From NCBI GenBank assembly GCA_016719565.1, contig JADJYU010000013.1, positions 1 through 64,000 on the forward strand: 64,000 nt of DNA, written 5' to 3'. The notes under the pieces are model-generated. The model was not told where the DNA came from and did not search any database. It saw only the letters and a list, made by a program, of their open reading frames with translations. Shown in pieces: positions 21,787 to 30,284 of this stretch. Origin of the DNA: Ignavibacteria bacterium (lineage in GTDB: Bacteria; Bacteroidota; Ignavibacteria; Tepidaquicellales; Tepidaquicellaceae). Position 1 is the stretch's first letter, and each line of letters starts with the position of its first letter. The translations under genes were made by a program, and so were the position numbers.

Positions 21787-21818
21787 CATTAAATAAAATT
21801 ATGAAAGGGGAATTCTAA

Positions 21819-22040
21819 ATGAAACATTTCATTAAGACTTTTTTAGTAATCGCAGTAATAGTAAGTTCGTTCACATTTTCATCAGTGCAAACAACTGAAG
21901 CAAAATCTTCAGCTGTAACAATAAGTTCAGAGACACAAACTTTTGGTTTACAATTTGTAAGAGTAGTTGAGAATAATGTAAGATACATTTACATTTATAC
22001 AGATGGCGGAATTTACATTACGAAAATCGAAGAACTGTAA
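21819..22040 (+). CDS. Small secreted protein, 73 residues
   Basis: MKHFIKTFLVIAVIVSSFTF is a clear signal peptide (cleavage likely near TTEAKS). The mature part of about 45 residues (ISSETQTFGLQFVRVVENNV, then RYIYIYTDGGIYITKIEEL) is predicted to be mostly beta strand. A strong ribosome-binding site AAAGGGG lies 11 nt upstream, and a promoter-like sequence precedes it. No family is recognised. It is monocistronic. Confidence 0.65.
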   Translation: MKHFIKTFLVIAVIVSSFTFSSVQTTEAKSSAVTISSETQTFGLQFVRVVENNVRYIYIYTDGGIYITKIEEL

Positions 22041-22173
22041 CCCGGTTTTAACTTAACAGTGTTATGCTTCGAGATGAAAATTGGTTTTTATTACTAAATA
22101 GATGATTTATTTGTAATTCTTCTTTCGTAATAGATCTTAAAGAATATTAAAAGGCAAGTTTATATAAAAATTA

Positions 22174-22248
22174 AATAAGTTACATCCTCCCCTCTCCTTT
22201 CACCGTTCAAAATTTGGGGTTGAACGGCCTTGGAGGATGTAACTTATT
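22174..22248. other. Nested perfect palindrome, possible structured RNA
   Basis: The outer 17-bp perfect inverted repeat AATAAGTTACATCCTCC (22174-22190) pairs with 22232-22248. Inside it an 8-bp stem CCGTTCAA / TTGAACGG (22203-22210 with 22220-22227) closes a 9-nt loop. The asymmetric internal bulge is pyrimidine-rich on the left (CCTCTCCTTT). There is no T-run after it, so it is not a simple intrinsic terminator. It could be a regulatory RNA, the 3' structure of the small secreted gene, or a minimal mobile palindrome. Confidence 0.7.
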
Positions 22249-22780
22249 GAATTGAATAACTAGTTTAACTTTTTGGGTTAGTCGCTACAAAACTATGAAA
22301 TAATAAATTAATTGTAAAGTGTAATTTTTAGTTTGAAATTTAAATCAGATCCGTTCTTTCATAACTTTTCATAATTTTATTTTATCTGGTTTATCTAATT
22401 TAATCTTGATAATACATTTTTAAAGGAATTTTTTTATTTTCTGTCAGACTAAATTACAGGTAACTTATATGTTTAGATAAATTGATTCCCATAATCAGTT
22501 TAAATAAAACAAACTTCAATCCTGTACATTTACATTTCAATCATTATTAACTGCCAAATCCTAAAGCAGATGATTATTTCGGTAATGTAAGAATAATTTA
22601 AAAATTATTCTTAGATCTAATTTTCGTATTTAATTACATTTATATTTTAAGAGTTTTCATTTAGTATGATAATTTTAATTAATTCAGAAAACCGAAGTTT
22701 AAATCCTTTGTTATTATATTTTTATTCGGTTAAATGAGTTAAAATTTTATTTAAGTATTAATAATTAAAGTATTAAAGTA
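22249..22780. other. Non-coding AT-rich stretch
   Basis: About 530 bp of very AT-rich sequence with no open frame, no recognisable RNA and no clear repeat. It separates the nested palindrome from the terminator of the thioredoxin gene. Confidence 0.5.
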
Positions 22781-22814
22781 AAAAAATCCGGAGAACTAAT
22801 TCTCCGGTTTTTTT
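22781..22814 (-). terminator. Bidirectional intrinsic terminator
   Basis: A-run, CCGGAGA / TCTCCGG stem (22788-22794 with 22801-22807), then T-run. It lies 29 bp beyond the stop of the minus-strand thioredoxin gene. Confidence 0.8.
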
Positions 22815-22842
22815 ATATAATACTTGTAACTTTTATACTGAA

Positions 22843-23919
22843 TTATTTTACTGCGTTCTGAGATTCAATTTTTTTCTTCTGATCCTGGTATGATTTTTTA
22901 TCATATATTGAGATCGACTTATTTATTGAATCCATTGCTTTTTCTATATTCTTTAACTGTAAATAAAGGTCTGACATAATATAATAAGCGCTTGCTTCGT
23001 TAACTGTTCCGCTTACATATTTCAGAGCTTTTGTTGCTACACCTATCGCTTTTTCCCTGTCCGTATCTGTTGCAGTCTCACTTTTCATAGTTCCGTAAGC
23101 TCTTCCTATCAATAAGTTACCGTAACTCTGCATCAGATCGAAATCCGTTTCACCGTATTTTGAAAATGCGCTTTGAAACAAATCATCCGCTTTGACCGGT
23201 TCTTCTTTCTCTTCATAGTAGGAAGCAAGATTCATGTATCCTTCCTTTACTTTTTCGCTTTGCGGATATTCAGAAATAAGTTTTTCAATTTCTTCAGGGT
23301 TTTGATTCAGATACGCAATTGTAAATTTTGCATCATCAGTAAATCCGCTGCTGTTGCCCGGATCCAGAGTAATTGTTTTATTAAGATATACTTTCGGATC
23401 ACCGTCAAGACCGTTTGACATTATTTTTTCAGCCATCAGGTAATTGATCCCGGCATTATCCGGCTCAGCTTCAAGCTTTTGTTTTATATAACCATATGTA
23501 TTAACTCCGTTATTATAATCCGTCATTTTAACAAGAAACTGATCTGCCGGAACATATCCGTAGATCCTGTCAATTTCCACTCCCGTAGGATCAGTAAAGA
23601 CTATTGTCGGAAATCCTTTTACCCCGTATTTCTTTGCAAGTTCAGGACCTTCGCCTTTTTCCGCATCAATTTTCCAGTTGATCTGTTTTTCATTTGCATA
23701 TTTATAAACAGCGGGATCAGTATAAACTTTTCTGTCCGTTTCCACACACCATTTGCACCAGTCTGTAATAAAATCAATCATAATAGTTTTATTCTCACTT
23801 TTAGCTTTATCAAGAATTTCCTGATAACTTCCGGTTGCGAATATCACTTCATCTGATTTTACATTTTGCGCGGAAAATATGAAGCAGAATAAAATTACAT
23901 TTAAAAATATTATTTTCAT
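22843..23919 (-). CDS. Exported thioredoxin-fold protein with TPR-like C-terminus
   Basis: 358 residues. Signal peptide MKIIFLNVILFCFIFSAQNV. Thioredoxin domain about 28-135 with the redox motif in FITDWCKWCVETDRKV (WCKWC) and the cis-Pro loop VKGFPTIVF. From about 150 on, helical repeats (GINYLMAEKIMSNGLDGDPK, NLASYYEEKEEPVKADDLF, ASAYYIMSDLYLQLKNIEKA) resemble TPRs. It is likely a periplasmic disulfide reductase or thiol-exchange protein that docks a partner through the TPRs. Single gene. Confidence 0.82.
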   Translation of the reverse strand: MKIIFLNVILFCFIFSAQNVKSDEVIFATGSYQEILDKAKSENKTIMIDFITDWCKWCVETDRKVYTDPAVYKYANEKQINWKIDAEKGEGPELAKKYGVKGFPTIVFTDPTGVEIDRIYGYVPADQFLVKMTDYNNGVNTYGYIKQKLEAEPDNAGINYLMAEKIMSNGLDGDPKVYLNKTITLDPGNSSGFTDDAKFTIAYLNQNPEEIEKLISEYPQSEKVKEGYMNLASYYEEKEEPVKADDLFQSAFSKYGETDFDLMQSYGNLLIGRAYGTMKSETATDTDREKAIGVATKALKYVSGTVNEASAYYIMSDLYLQLKNIEKAMDSINKSISIYDKKSYQDQKKKIESQNAVK

Positions 23920-24119
23920 TGCAGTCTCCTTATTTTAAATTTTAGTAAATTAGACATTAACGGAAACATCTTCAATTCAATATTCAGATTAATTCTCCGG
24001 TTAATTGTGAAAATGAATTACGGACTTATATCGAATTATGTTTTATAATTGTGTCTTTAAATTCTCTTTTTTTATTCGTTAAATTGCATGTAAGTTTTAT
24101 TAATAATGTTTATAAATTC

Positions 24120-25019
24120 ATGAGAATATTAATTACCGGCGGCAGCGGACTGCTTGGACAATATCTTAATTTACATCTCAGTATAGAAAATGAAATACTG
24201 ACGGTTCATAACAGTACGCCGGGAAACTGCTTAAATTACATGAATATGAAAACTGATCTGACCGGATTTAATGATCTCAGAAATTTGTTCAGTTTGTTCA
24301 ATCCGGAAATACTCATTCACACAGCCGCAATATCAAGACCGGAAGAATGTGACAGACTTCCGGTTGAGCATGTATTGGATATAAACTTTAATCTGAATAA
24401 ACATCTGACTGAACTTTGTAATGAATTCAAATGCAGATTTATTTTTACTTCCACTGATCTTGTCTATGACGGAGATTCAGGTATGTATCTTGAGGAAACT
24501 TCTAAGCTAAATCCTCTTTCCCTGTATGCAAAGACAAAGCTTGACAGCGAAAATTATATTTCAGATAATTCAGAAGATTATATTATACTCCGTACATCAC
24601 TATTATATGGTATTGGTCTGAACGGATCTACATGCAATTTTCATCAGATGCTGAATAAATTTAAAAGAGGGGAGAAGGTAAATCTATTTCATGATCAGTA
24701 CAGAACTCCTCTTTCTCTGAATGATGCTGCTTTGGTCATCAGGAAAATTGTAAATTCTGATATTAAAAATATTATTCTGAATTTCGGAGGAAGTGAAAGA
24801 GTCTCGAGAGCTGAACTCGGTGAAATGACATGTGATGTATTTAAATATGATAATTCACTTATAGAAAAAATTTCTTTAAAAGATGCTGAAGTAAATAATA
24901 AGGTATATGATGTATCAATGAATACTGAATTGTTAAATTCATTCGGAATTAAGCAAACGGGGATTGAAGAATCGATAATAAATATATATCAGGAAGAGCT
25001 AAATGGTAATACGGGTTAA
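24120..25019 (+). CDS. RmlD-like NAD(P)-dependent sugar-nucleotide reductase
   Basis: 299 residues from the ATG at 24120. The frame is open to 24051, but this start directly precedes the Rossmann beta strand MRILITGGSGLLGQYL (GxxGxxG). The SDR catalytic YxxxK is in NPLSLYAKTKLDSENYI, with an upstream Thr/Ser in FIFTSTDLVYDGDSG. DQYRTPLSLNDAA is the RmlD-type substrate-loop sequence. It probably reduces a 4-keto sugar nucleotide (dTDP-rhamnose type); related proteins act as MAT-beta subunits. There are no other rhamnose genes nearby, so the substrate is open. Confidence 0.8.
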   Translation: MRILITGGSGLLGQYLNLHLSIENEILTVHNSTPGNCLNYMNMKTDLTGFNDLRNLFSLFNPEILIHTAAISRPEECDRLPVEHVLDINFNLNKHLTELCNEFKCRFIFTSTDLVYDGDSGMYLEETSKLNPLSLYAKTKLDSENYISDNSEDYIILRTSLLYGIGLNGSTCNFHQMLNKFKRGEKVNLFHDQYRTPLSLNDAALVIRKIVNSDIKNIILNFGGSERVSRAELGEMTCDVFKYDNSLIEKISLKDAEVNNKVYDVSMNTELLNSFGIKQTGIEESIINIYQEELNGNTG

Positions 25020-25031
25020 ACTAAGATCTAA

Positions 25032-25625
25032 TTAATTCAGAGAAGGATCTTCCGGAAATGTTGAGATCACAGAATATTCATTTCCCATTCTTCTTAATAT
25101 TTTACTCCATAGAGATGAACTTTCGTCGTTAAAGATATTATCCGGATCAGGATTGCCGAGATACCATGATTTTGTACTAAGTTCATTTTCAAGCTGACCG
25201 CTTCCCCAGCCGGAATACCCGAGAAAAAATCTGAAATCATCAGATGATAGAGCGTTACTTTCTATAAGAAGTTTAAGATGATCAATATTTCCGCCCCAGT
25301 ATATGCCGTCTGAAATTTCATAACTGTCATTTAATATATCGCCTGCTCTGTGAATAAAATTCAGTGAATCCTGCTGCACCGGTCCTCCGATAAATACTTT
25401 GGAATTAAATTCCGGGAAATCTTCTATGATCTCGTGAAGCTTAAAATCTGTTTCCTTATTTAAAATAAACCCTACCGAGCCTTCCTTATTATTTTCCGTT
25501 ATGAGAATTACTGACCTTTTGAAAATATCATTAAGAAACGGCGCTGATAAAAGTAAACGTCCCTTTAAGTCATAATTGACTTCATTTTTCTCATCACTGA
25601 TATAATTTCCGGAATCATCTGTCAT
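25032..25625 (-). CDS. YqgE/AlgH family protein
   Basis: 197 residues. GRLLLSAPFLNDIFKRSVIL with EGSVGFILNK, then KVFIGGPVQQDSLNFIHR, FFLGYSGWGSGQLENEL and SWYLGNPDPDNIF are the family hallmarks. The function is unknown in general; it is a small cytoplasmic protein found widely in Gram-negative bacteria. It is convergent with the RmlD-like gene (12 bp apart). Confidence 0.9.
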   Translation of the reverse strand: MTDDSGNYISDEKNEVNYDLKGRLLLSAPFLNDIFKRSVILITENNKEGSVGFILNKETDFKLHEIIEDFPEFNSKVFIGGPVQQDSLNFIHRAGDILNDSYEISDGIYWGGNIDHLKLLIESNALSSDDFRFFLGYSGWGSGQLENELSTKSWYLGNPDPDNIFNDESSSLWSKILRRMGNEYSVISTFPEDPSLN

Positions 25626-25661
25626 ATAATTATTCTTAATTTAAATAAAACATATTCCCGG

Positions 25662-28129
25662 TTATTTCAGAAGTATCATTCTCTTTGCTTCAACAAAATT
25701 ACCGCCCGCCTGCATTCTGTAGAAATAAATTCCGGAAGGTAAATTCCCCGCATTAAAAGTAATGGAATTCTTACCCGCTTCGACTTTTCCGCTTATTAAA
25801 ATTGCAACATTTCTTCCCGTTATATCAAATACATCCATCTGTACATTCTGCGCTTTCGGTAATGTGAAATTGATGACAGTTGAAGGATTGAACGGATTAG
25901 GATAATTCTGTTCAAGTTTATAATCGAAAAGTGTAATATTGTTGTTTGATATATTTACAAGATCCACAGAACTAACTCTTGCGTTCACTTCACTTCAGCA
26001 AGTCCTGCAGCTGAAACATTATTTATACCGCCGGTAAAACTTTTTACTATAACTTTTGCGCTGTCAATGGTAGTGATGGGCTGAACATTTAATGATAATC
26101 CGTTAGTATTGATGGGTCCGGTTGACGGTAAATGATTAACAACCTTGCCTTCATAGTAAAAAAATATTTCACTGTCAGTAACATGAATATCTGTATTATT
26201 GTTGGATTTGGTAATAATGTCATACAAAGTGATCCTTCTTATGTCGATAGGGATCTCCCATTTCAACACCACATACTCATTAGTATTGCCGTTTGAGATC
26301 CAGTTGACTGTCTGATCTGAATTTCTTGCTTTTCTGTCAACTACATTCTGTCCTTTATATGAAATATTTCCGTTAGTTTTGAAACTGCTTTCTCTGACAT
26401 TTGCTGAAGTGGAAAGATTAGTAAATGTTCCTTCTGTCAGATTTATCGGGACTTCAATTAAAGTGTGACCTGCATGACAGCCGACGCATTTTGTACCCGA
26501 GCCGTTATTGCCGAAATTCATACCGGTTACGTGAGCTACATTTCCGGTTTTATTTACAAGAATCTTTCCTGTGCTGTCCACTACCTGTTCAAACATAGAA
26601 ACATTAGCGGGAATGTCACCTTCTGCAATTTTTCCGTCACGGTCAAGATCGATCTCTCTGAATAAAATCGGATGATCCTCGCCGAATTCATTTTGCCTCT
26701 GAAAATTCAGGAAGAATCTGAACTTAGCATTCTTTTGAATAAGAGGGGCATCACCAATAGGCGCATCTACAGGTGCGTTTGAATATACATTAAGACAGTC
26801 AAATCTGAAAAGACCTCCCTGATAAAAAGTATTCGGATCGGATGTAGGAGGCACCGAATTTGTATCATAATCATTAAGATAAAATACCTGCGGCGGAACA
26901 TTCCTCGGCAATAGTAATTCCGCATTGAGTTCAAGCGTACCCGGCAGATCAATGATCTGAGTAAGACCGGTCCCGTTCATGTTTACTGTATAAATTCCGT
27001 AATCCTGTTCTTCGACAGTTGTAGCATAAGAAAATAAAACCCTTCCGTCAGGCAGCCCGAGCGGATCAGTTGCATAAGGCGGCTGCATTGTCCCGAATGA
27101 AGGAGGATTTTGTACATATAAAGGAGTAGTGCTGTCAGTTCCGATGATCGTCCGCGCTTCAGAAAAACCCTGTTCATAATATCTGATCCCCGGACTTCCG
27201 CTTGTATAGATCATCGGTAGACTCGGTATAAATACAGTTAATAATTTTCCGTCAGGCAGTGCGCGAGGTCTGTAAGAAGACATACTCTTTCTGGTTCTCG
27301 GATCTGATGCAAAAATTTTCAGAGCGTCGCCGTCAGGGTTTACAAGACTTATCTGCCAGAAATCAGCTTTATCATTACTGACAGCAAGCGAATCAATCCT
27401 TGTAACTCCGGTCCCGGTTACATTACTCGGCAGATCAATATTCAGCCACCATCTTGAATAAAGGATCCTTCCTGAAACAGGATCTATAGTTGGCTTTTCG
27501 CCTCCGTTCCTTTCAGTAGTAATTCTGTGAATATTGTTACCGAGTGAATCGACAATAAATAAATTAGTAGTATTATAAGCGGCTTTCTGCGCTAAGGCCG
27601 GATATCTTGTAGAAGCAAAAATTATTTTTCCGTCAGGAAGATATACCGGATCAATATCTTCGTAAGTCCTGAATCTGTGTCCGGCCGGGCCGAACTGCGA
27701 AAGATCTATATTTCTGTTTGTAAATGTTATCTTCCTTAATCTTGATCCGTCGCTTAATATCTCATAAATTCTCCAGCTGCTGTCACGGTCTTCTATTCCG
27801 GCAAATACTATTTTATTTCCGCTCCAGTGAACACACGGCTGCTGAAAATCAATCAGTCTCACTCCGTTCAGCTCAATTGTGCTGTCAAGTAAAGTTGTTA
27901 ACATTCCCTGTCCATCCCTCACCATCAGCTTTCCTCCGACTACTTTAAATCTCGAGTAAGGTCCCATTCCGGGAAGCAGTCCAGCGTCCTGATAATAAAG
28001 ATTTCCGTTTATGTAATGATTTCTTGAAACAAATACAATAGGATAATTGAATGTCTGTGAGTATATATCCTGAAAAATAAAAAGCGCTGAAATGATCAGA
28101 ACCGTAAGTCCTGTAACTGTTTTATTCAT
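25662..28129 (-). CDS. T9SS-sorted propeller protein with CxxCH motif (one frameshift)
   Basis: Two frames join near 25985 to give about 820 residues. Signal peptide MNKTVTGLTVLIISALFIFQ. Repeated TolB/WD40-like blades: DGKIIFASTRYPAL, DGKLLTVFIPSLP, DGRVLFSYATTV. Near 26480 there is KCVGCHAGHTL, a CxxCH heme-attachment motif. It is followed by a discoidin-like stretch (VLKWEIPIDIRRITLYDII) and a T9SS sorting domain (YKLEQNYPNPFNPSTVINF to EAKRMILLK). Probably exported and surface-bound. The single CxxCH could bind one c-type heme, or be a chance disulfide or metal site. The break coincides with a 5-bp tandem duplication. Confidence 0.85.
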
Positions 28130-28272
28130 ATAAAAATATTTGTATAAACTTAATCAATTGAATGAATTTATTAAATAAGAAAATTTATGCGGGATCTGTA
28201 TAAAATATGTTATGAGAATAAAGAAAAGGTGTAAAATGTTCCTTAAAAAATTAACAGTTCGATATTCCCCCC

Positions 28273-28568
28273 CGGCGGAGTCTCATGCTTGTTGGACTCC
28301 ACCGTTAAGAAAATCTGTATTCGGCAGAGTCCAGGAAGAGCGCCTGAGACTCTGCCGGGGGATAAAAGCCGATTTAACTTCCTCCGGCGGAGTCTCATGC
28401 TTTTTGGACTCCGCCGTTTAGAAAATCTTGATTCGGCAGAGTCCAGGAAAAGCGCCTGAGACTCTGCCGGGGGATAAAAAATTTATTCGGCTGAGTTTCA
28501 TATTTTTTGGACTCCGCTATTAAGAAAACTTTTATTCGGCAGAGTCCAGGAAGAGCGCCGGAGACTCT
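28273..28568. repeat. Three tandem REP-like palindromic units
   Basis: Units start at 28273, 28385 and 28488 (periods 112 and 103). Each holds hairpin A (CGGCGGAGTC ... GACTCCGCCG; perfect in unit 2 at 28385-28394 with 28407-28416) and hairpin B (CGGCAGAGTC ... GACTCTGCCG; unit 1 at 28322-28331 with 28348-28357). Units 1 and 2 then continue GGGGGATAAAA. Unit 3 is more divergent, and its hairpin B is cut after GAGACTCT by the IS110-type element. A lone hairpin A occurs again at 32537-32561. This is BIME-like organisation. Confidence 0.85.
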
Positions 28569-28605
28569 TTTATGTTAAAATGCAAGTCTCACTTTTTTCA
28601 TATAC

Positions 28606-28657
28606 AAAGACAAAATACTTGAGAGCAAAGCGGTTGACACTCAAGTATTTTGTCTTT
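28606..28657. terminator. 18-bp hairpin near the IS end
   Basis: Perfect 18-bp stem AAAGACAAAATACTTGAG (28606-28623) with 28640-28657, 16-nt loop. It lies between the candidate guide-RNA module and the IS end. It could terminate the transposase and guide transcripts or block read-in from outside. On neither strand is there a long T-run, so the terminator call is tentative. Confidence 0.5.
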
Positions 28658-28784
28658 TCAATTTAATCTTCTTTTTTCATAATCTTTTATTTTTTATCTA
28701 ATCACCTATAAGAACTATCTTTTATCTGCAGACATCAACTTTTTATTTTCTGTGAGCTGCTTTACCTTTTTCTGTGTATTATAG

Positions 28785-28861
28785 TGTGGGCGTGCTGTCT
28801 GCCGGATGCAGACACCTTATCTGAGATAAGAGCTGCTAGAGTCTCCTTGCGTTCGCCCACA
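28785..28861 (-). ncRNA. Candidate bridge/seek guide RNA module of the IS1111-like element
   Basis: Downstream of the transposase stop (28925) inside the element. Outer stem TGTGGGCG / CGCCCACA (28785-28792 with 28854-28861) encloses hairpins TGTCTGC / GCAGACA (28796-28802 with 28808-28814) and CTTATC / GATAAG (28816-28821 with 28825-28830). Complement of 28838-28846 reads GGAGACTCT, identical to the left target flank plus CT core (28560-28568). 28799-28805 reads CTGCCGG, identical to the CT core plus right target flank (30076-30082). Complement of 28814-28820 reads ATAAGGT, identical to the element end (30069-30075). The exact RNA ends and strand are inferred from the transposase orientation. 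Confidence 0.65.
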
Positions 28862-28924
28862 TATGTTGTTTTCTTATGATTGTGACTTAGATATATAATT
28901 TTAAAATCGCTTTTCTGTTAACTT

Positions 28925-29992
28925 TTATATGGTTTGTAACTGATATTCTTTTTCATTTATTAGTACATACCTTATTCTATTTAATAACTTCCTGCTTATT
29001 TTTATTATTGATTTTGCGCCTGGATAACTTCTTGTGTATTTCTTATAAGCCAATAATAAAGCCGGATCTTTTCTAATTGCTACCCAACTGCTTTCTATAA
29101 TAACTTTTCTCAAAAATCTATTTCCTCTTTTGGTCATCCCTAATTTCTTTTCTTTATCTCCGCTTGAATGTTCGTCACCTGTTAATCCCACATATGAACA
29201 GAGCTTATCTAAACTGCTGTAAACACTTAAGTCACCAAACTCTGTTAATATTGTCATTGCGGTGAGAATACTTATACCCGGTATTGTTCTTAACAGAGTT
29301 ACTCTTCTATTGTATATTGGAAGTGTTGATATCTGTCTTATCTGTTTTGTTAGTTTTGATATTATTTTTCGTAAGTGCTCCAGCTCATCCAAAAATACTG
29401 TTAATCTCATTCCCTGGCTGGTCTCAGGTTTACTTATTTTTCGCAGCCAGCTTATATATGCTTTTGACCAATGTGATCTTATTTTTTCATCTGTAAGGAA
29501 TATTCCAAAAAAACTAAGAGTACTTTTTATCTGATTCTTACAGCTTGTTTGTTTCTTTACCATGCAGACCCGGGTCCTTAATAATAACTTGTCTTCCTGC
29601 TGTTGCTTATCCGGGATAAATATGCTTTTCAGATCTCCATTTCTTAGACTCTTGGCAAGCTTCCTGCTGTCTACAGGATCTCTTTTCTTCTTCTTCTCTT
29701 TATCCGTAGTCGGAACATCTGCCGGATTTACAATTATATTATTTATTCCATCCCTTAATAAGTCTTCATGTACCCAGTATCCGCAATATCCTGCTTCATA
29801 AGCGCTTAGATAATTTCCTCCCGGAAAATTTTTCCTTAAATAATTTCCTAAGAGTTTTCCTGATGGTGGAAATGTTTTTGTGTAAAGATCTATTTCATCT
29901 ACCAAGAATGTGGCTGTCCAACTCTTGTTATGGACATCTATGCCAACATAAATTGACTGACCTTTAAAATTCATTTTTGTAACTTGTTCCAT
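28925..29992 (-). CDS. IS110/IS1111-family transposase (DEDD recombinase), intact
   Basis: 355 residues. The N-terminal RuvC-like DEDD domain includes IYVGIDVHNKSWTATF (first Asp), YLSAYEAGYCGYWVHEDL (Glu) and KRDPVDSRKLAKSLRNGDL (Asp pair). The C-terminal Transposase_20 domain (about 220-330) has LLRTIPGISILTAMTILTEF and YVGLTGDEHSSGDKEKKLGM, followed by TKRGNRFLRKVIIESSWVAI, which contains the conserved catalytic Ser region. These enzymes are guided by an RNA encoded in the element. It is one of the few transposases in the window with an unbroken frame, so the element may be active. Confidence 0.93.
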   Translation of the reverse strand: MEQVTKMNFKGQSIYVGIDVHNKSWTATFLVDEIDLYTKTFPPSGKLLGNYLRKNFPGGNYLSAYEAGYCGYWVHEDLLRDGINNIIVNPADVPTTDKEKKKKRDPVDSRKLAKSLRNGDLKSIFIPDKQQQEDKLLLRTRVCMVKKQTSCKNQIKSTLSFFGIFLTDEKIRSHWSKAYISWLRKISKPETSQGMRLTVFLDELEHLRKIISKLTKQIRQISTLPIYNRRVTLLRTIPGISILTAMTILTEFGDLSVYSSLDKLCSYVGLTGDEHSSGDKEKKLGMTKRGNRFLRKVIIESSWVAIRKDPALLLAYKKYTRSYPGAKSIIKISRKLLNRIRYVLINEKEYQLQTI

Positions 29993-30284
29993 TGCAAGCC
30001 TCCTTTTGTTTATTTATTAGTCTGTTAACTAAATTTAATAAACTTTTGTGAGGCTTGCTATTTTAAACATAAGGTCTGCCGGGGGGGAATGAATTCTTTC
30101 GGTAATTTTTCAAATGCGGTTATATTAGGAGTGTTTTATATATAATATTTATATTATAAAATAAAACTGATATTTTTTTTTCAGAAACGTATAGCTTAAT
30201 ATAACCTCCAAAGCCGATTTGTAAATTGATAGTGGATTTTAATTTATTTAAGTTTCATTATAATTAAAAACATAACTTCTAATA

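Larger units (their letters stand above)
28567..30077 (-). mobile_element. IS110-family element (IS1111-like group) inserted in a REP-like repeat
   Basis: Boundaries follow from the intact neighbouring repeats. GAGACT-CT-GCCGGGG in units 1-2 is split here into GAGACT-CT (28561-28568) and CT-GCCGGGG (30076 onward), so the element sits between two copies of the CT core. Subterminal inverted repeats TTATGTT(T)AAAAT(A)GCAAG lie a few bases inside the ends (28570-28586, and the reverse complement of about 30054-30072). Subterminal inverted repeats and a non-coding region downstream of the transposase are features of the IS1111 group. There is no target duplication beyond the 2-base core. Confidence 0.85.

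Noticed and set aside
28212..28421. 69-codon plus-strand ORF over the repeat array
   Set aside because: It lies across the REP-like hairpins, its composition is set by the repeats, and it has no family resemblance or convincing start site.
28273..28568. Possible CRISPR array
   Set aside because: Repeat units are 103-112 bp with conserved sequence throughout; there are no unique spacers of constant length and no cas genes.
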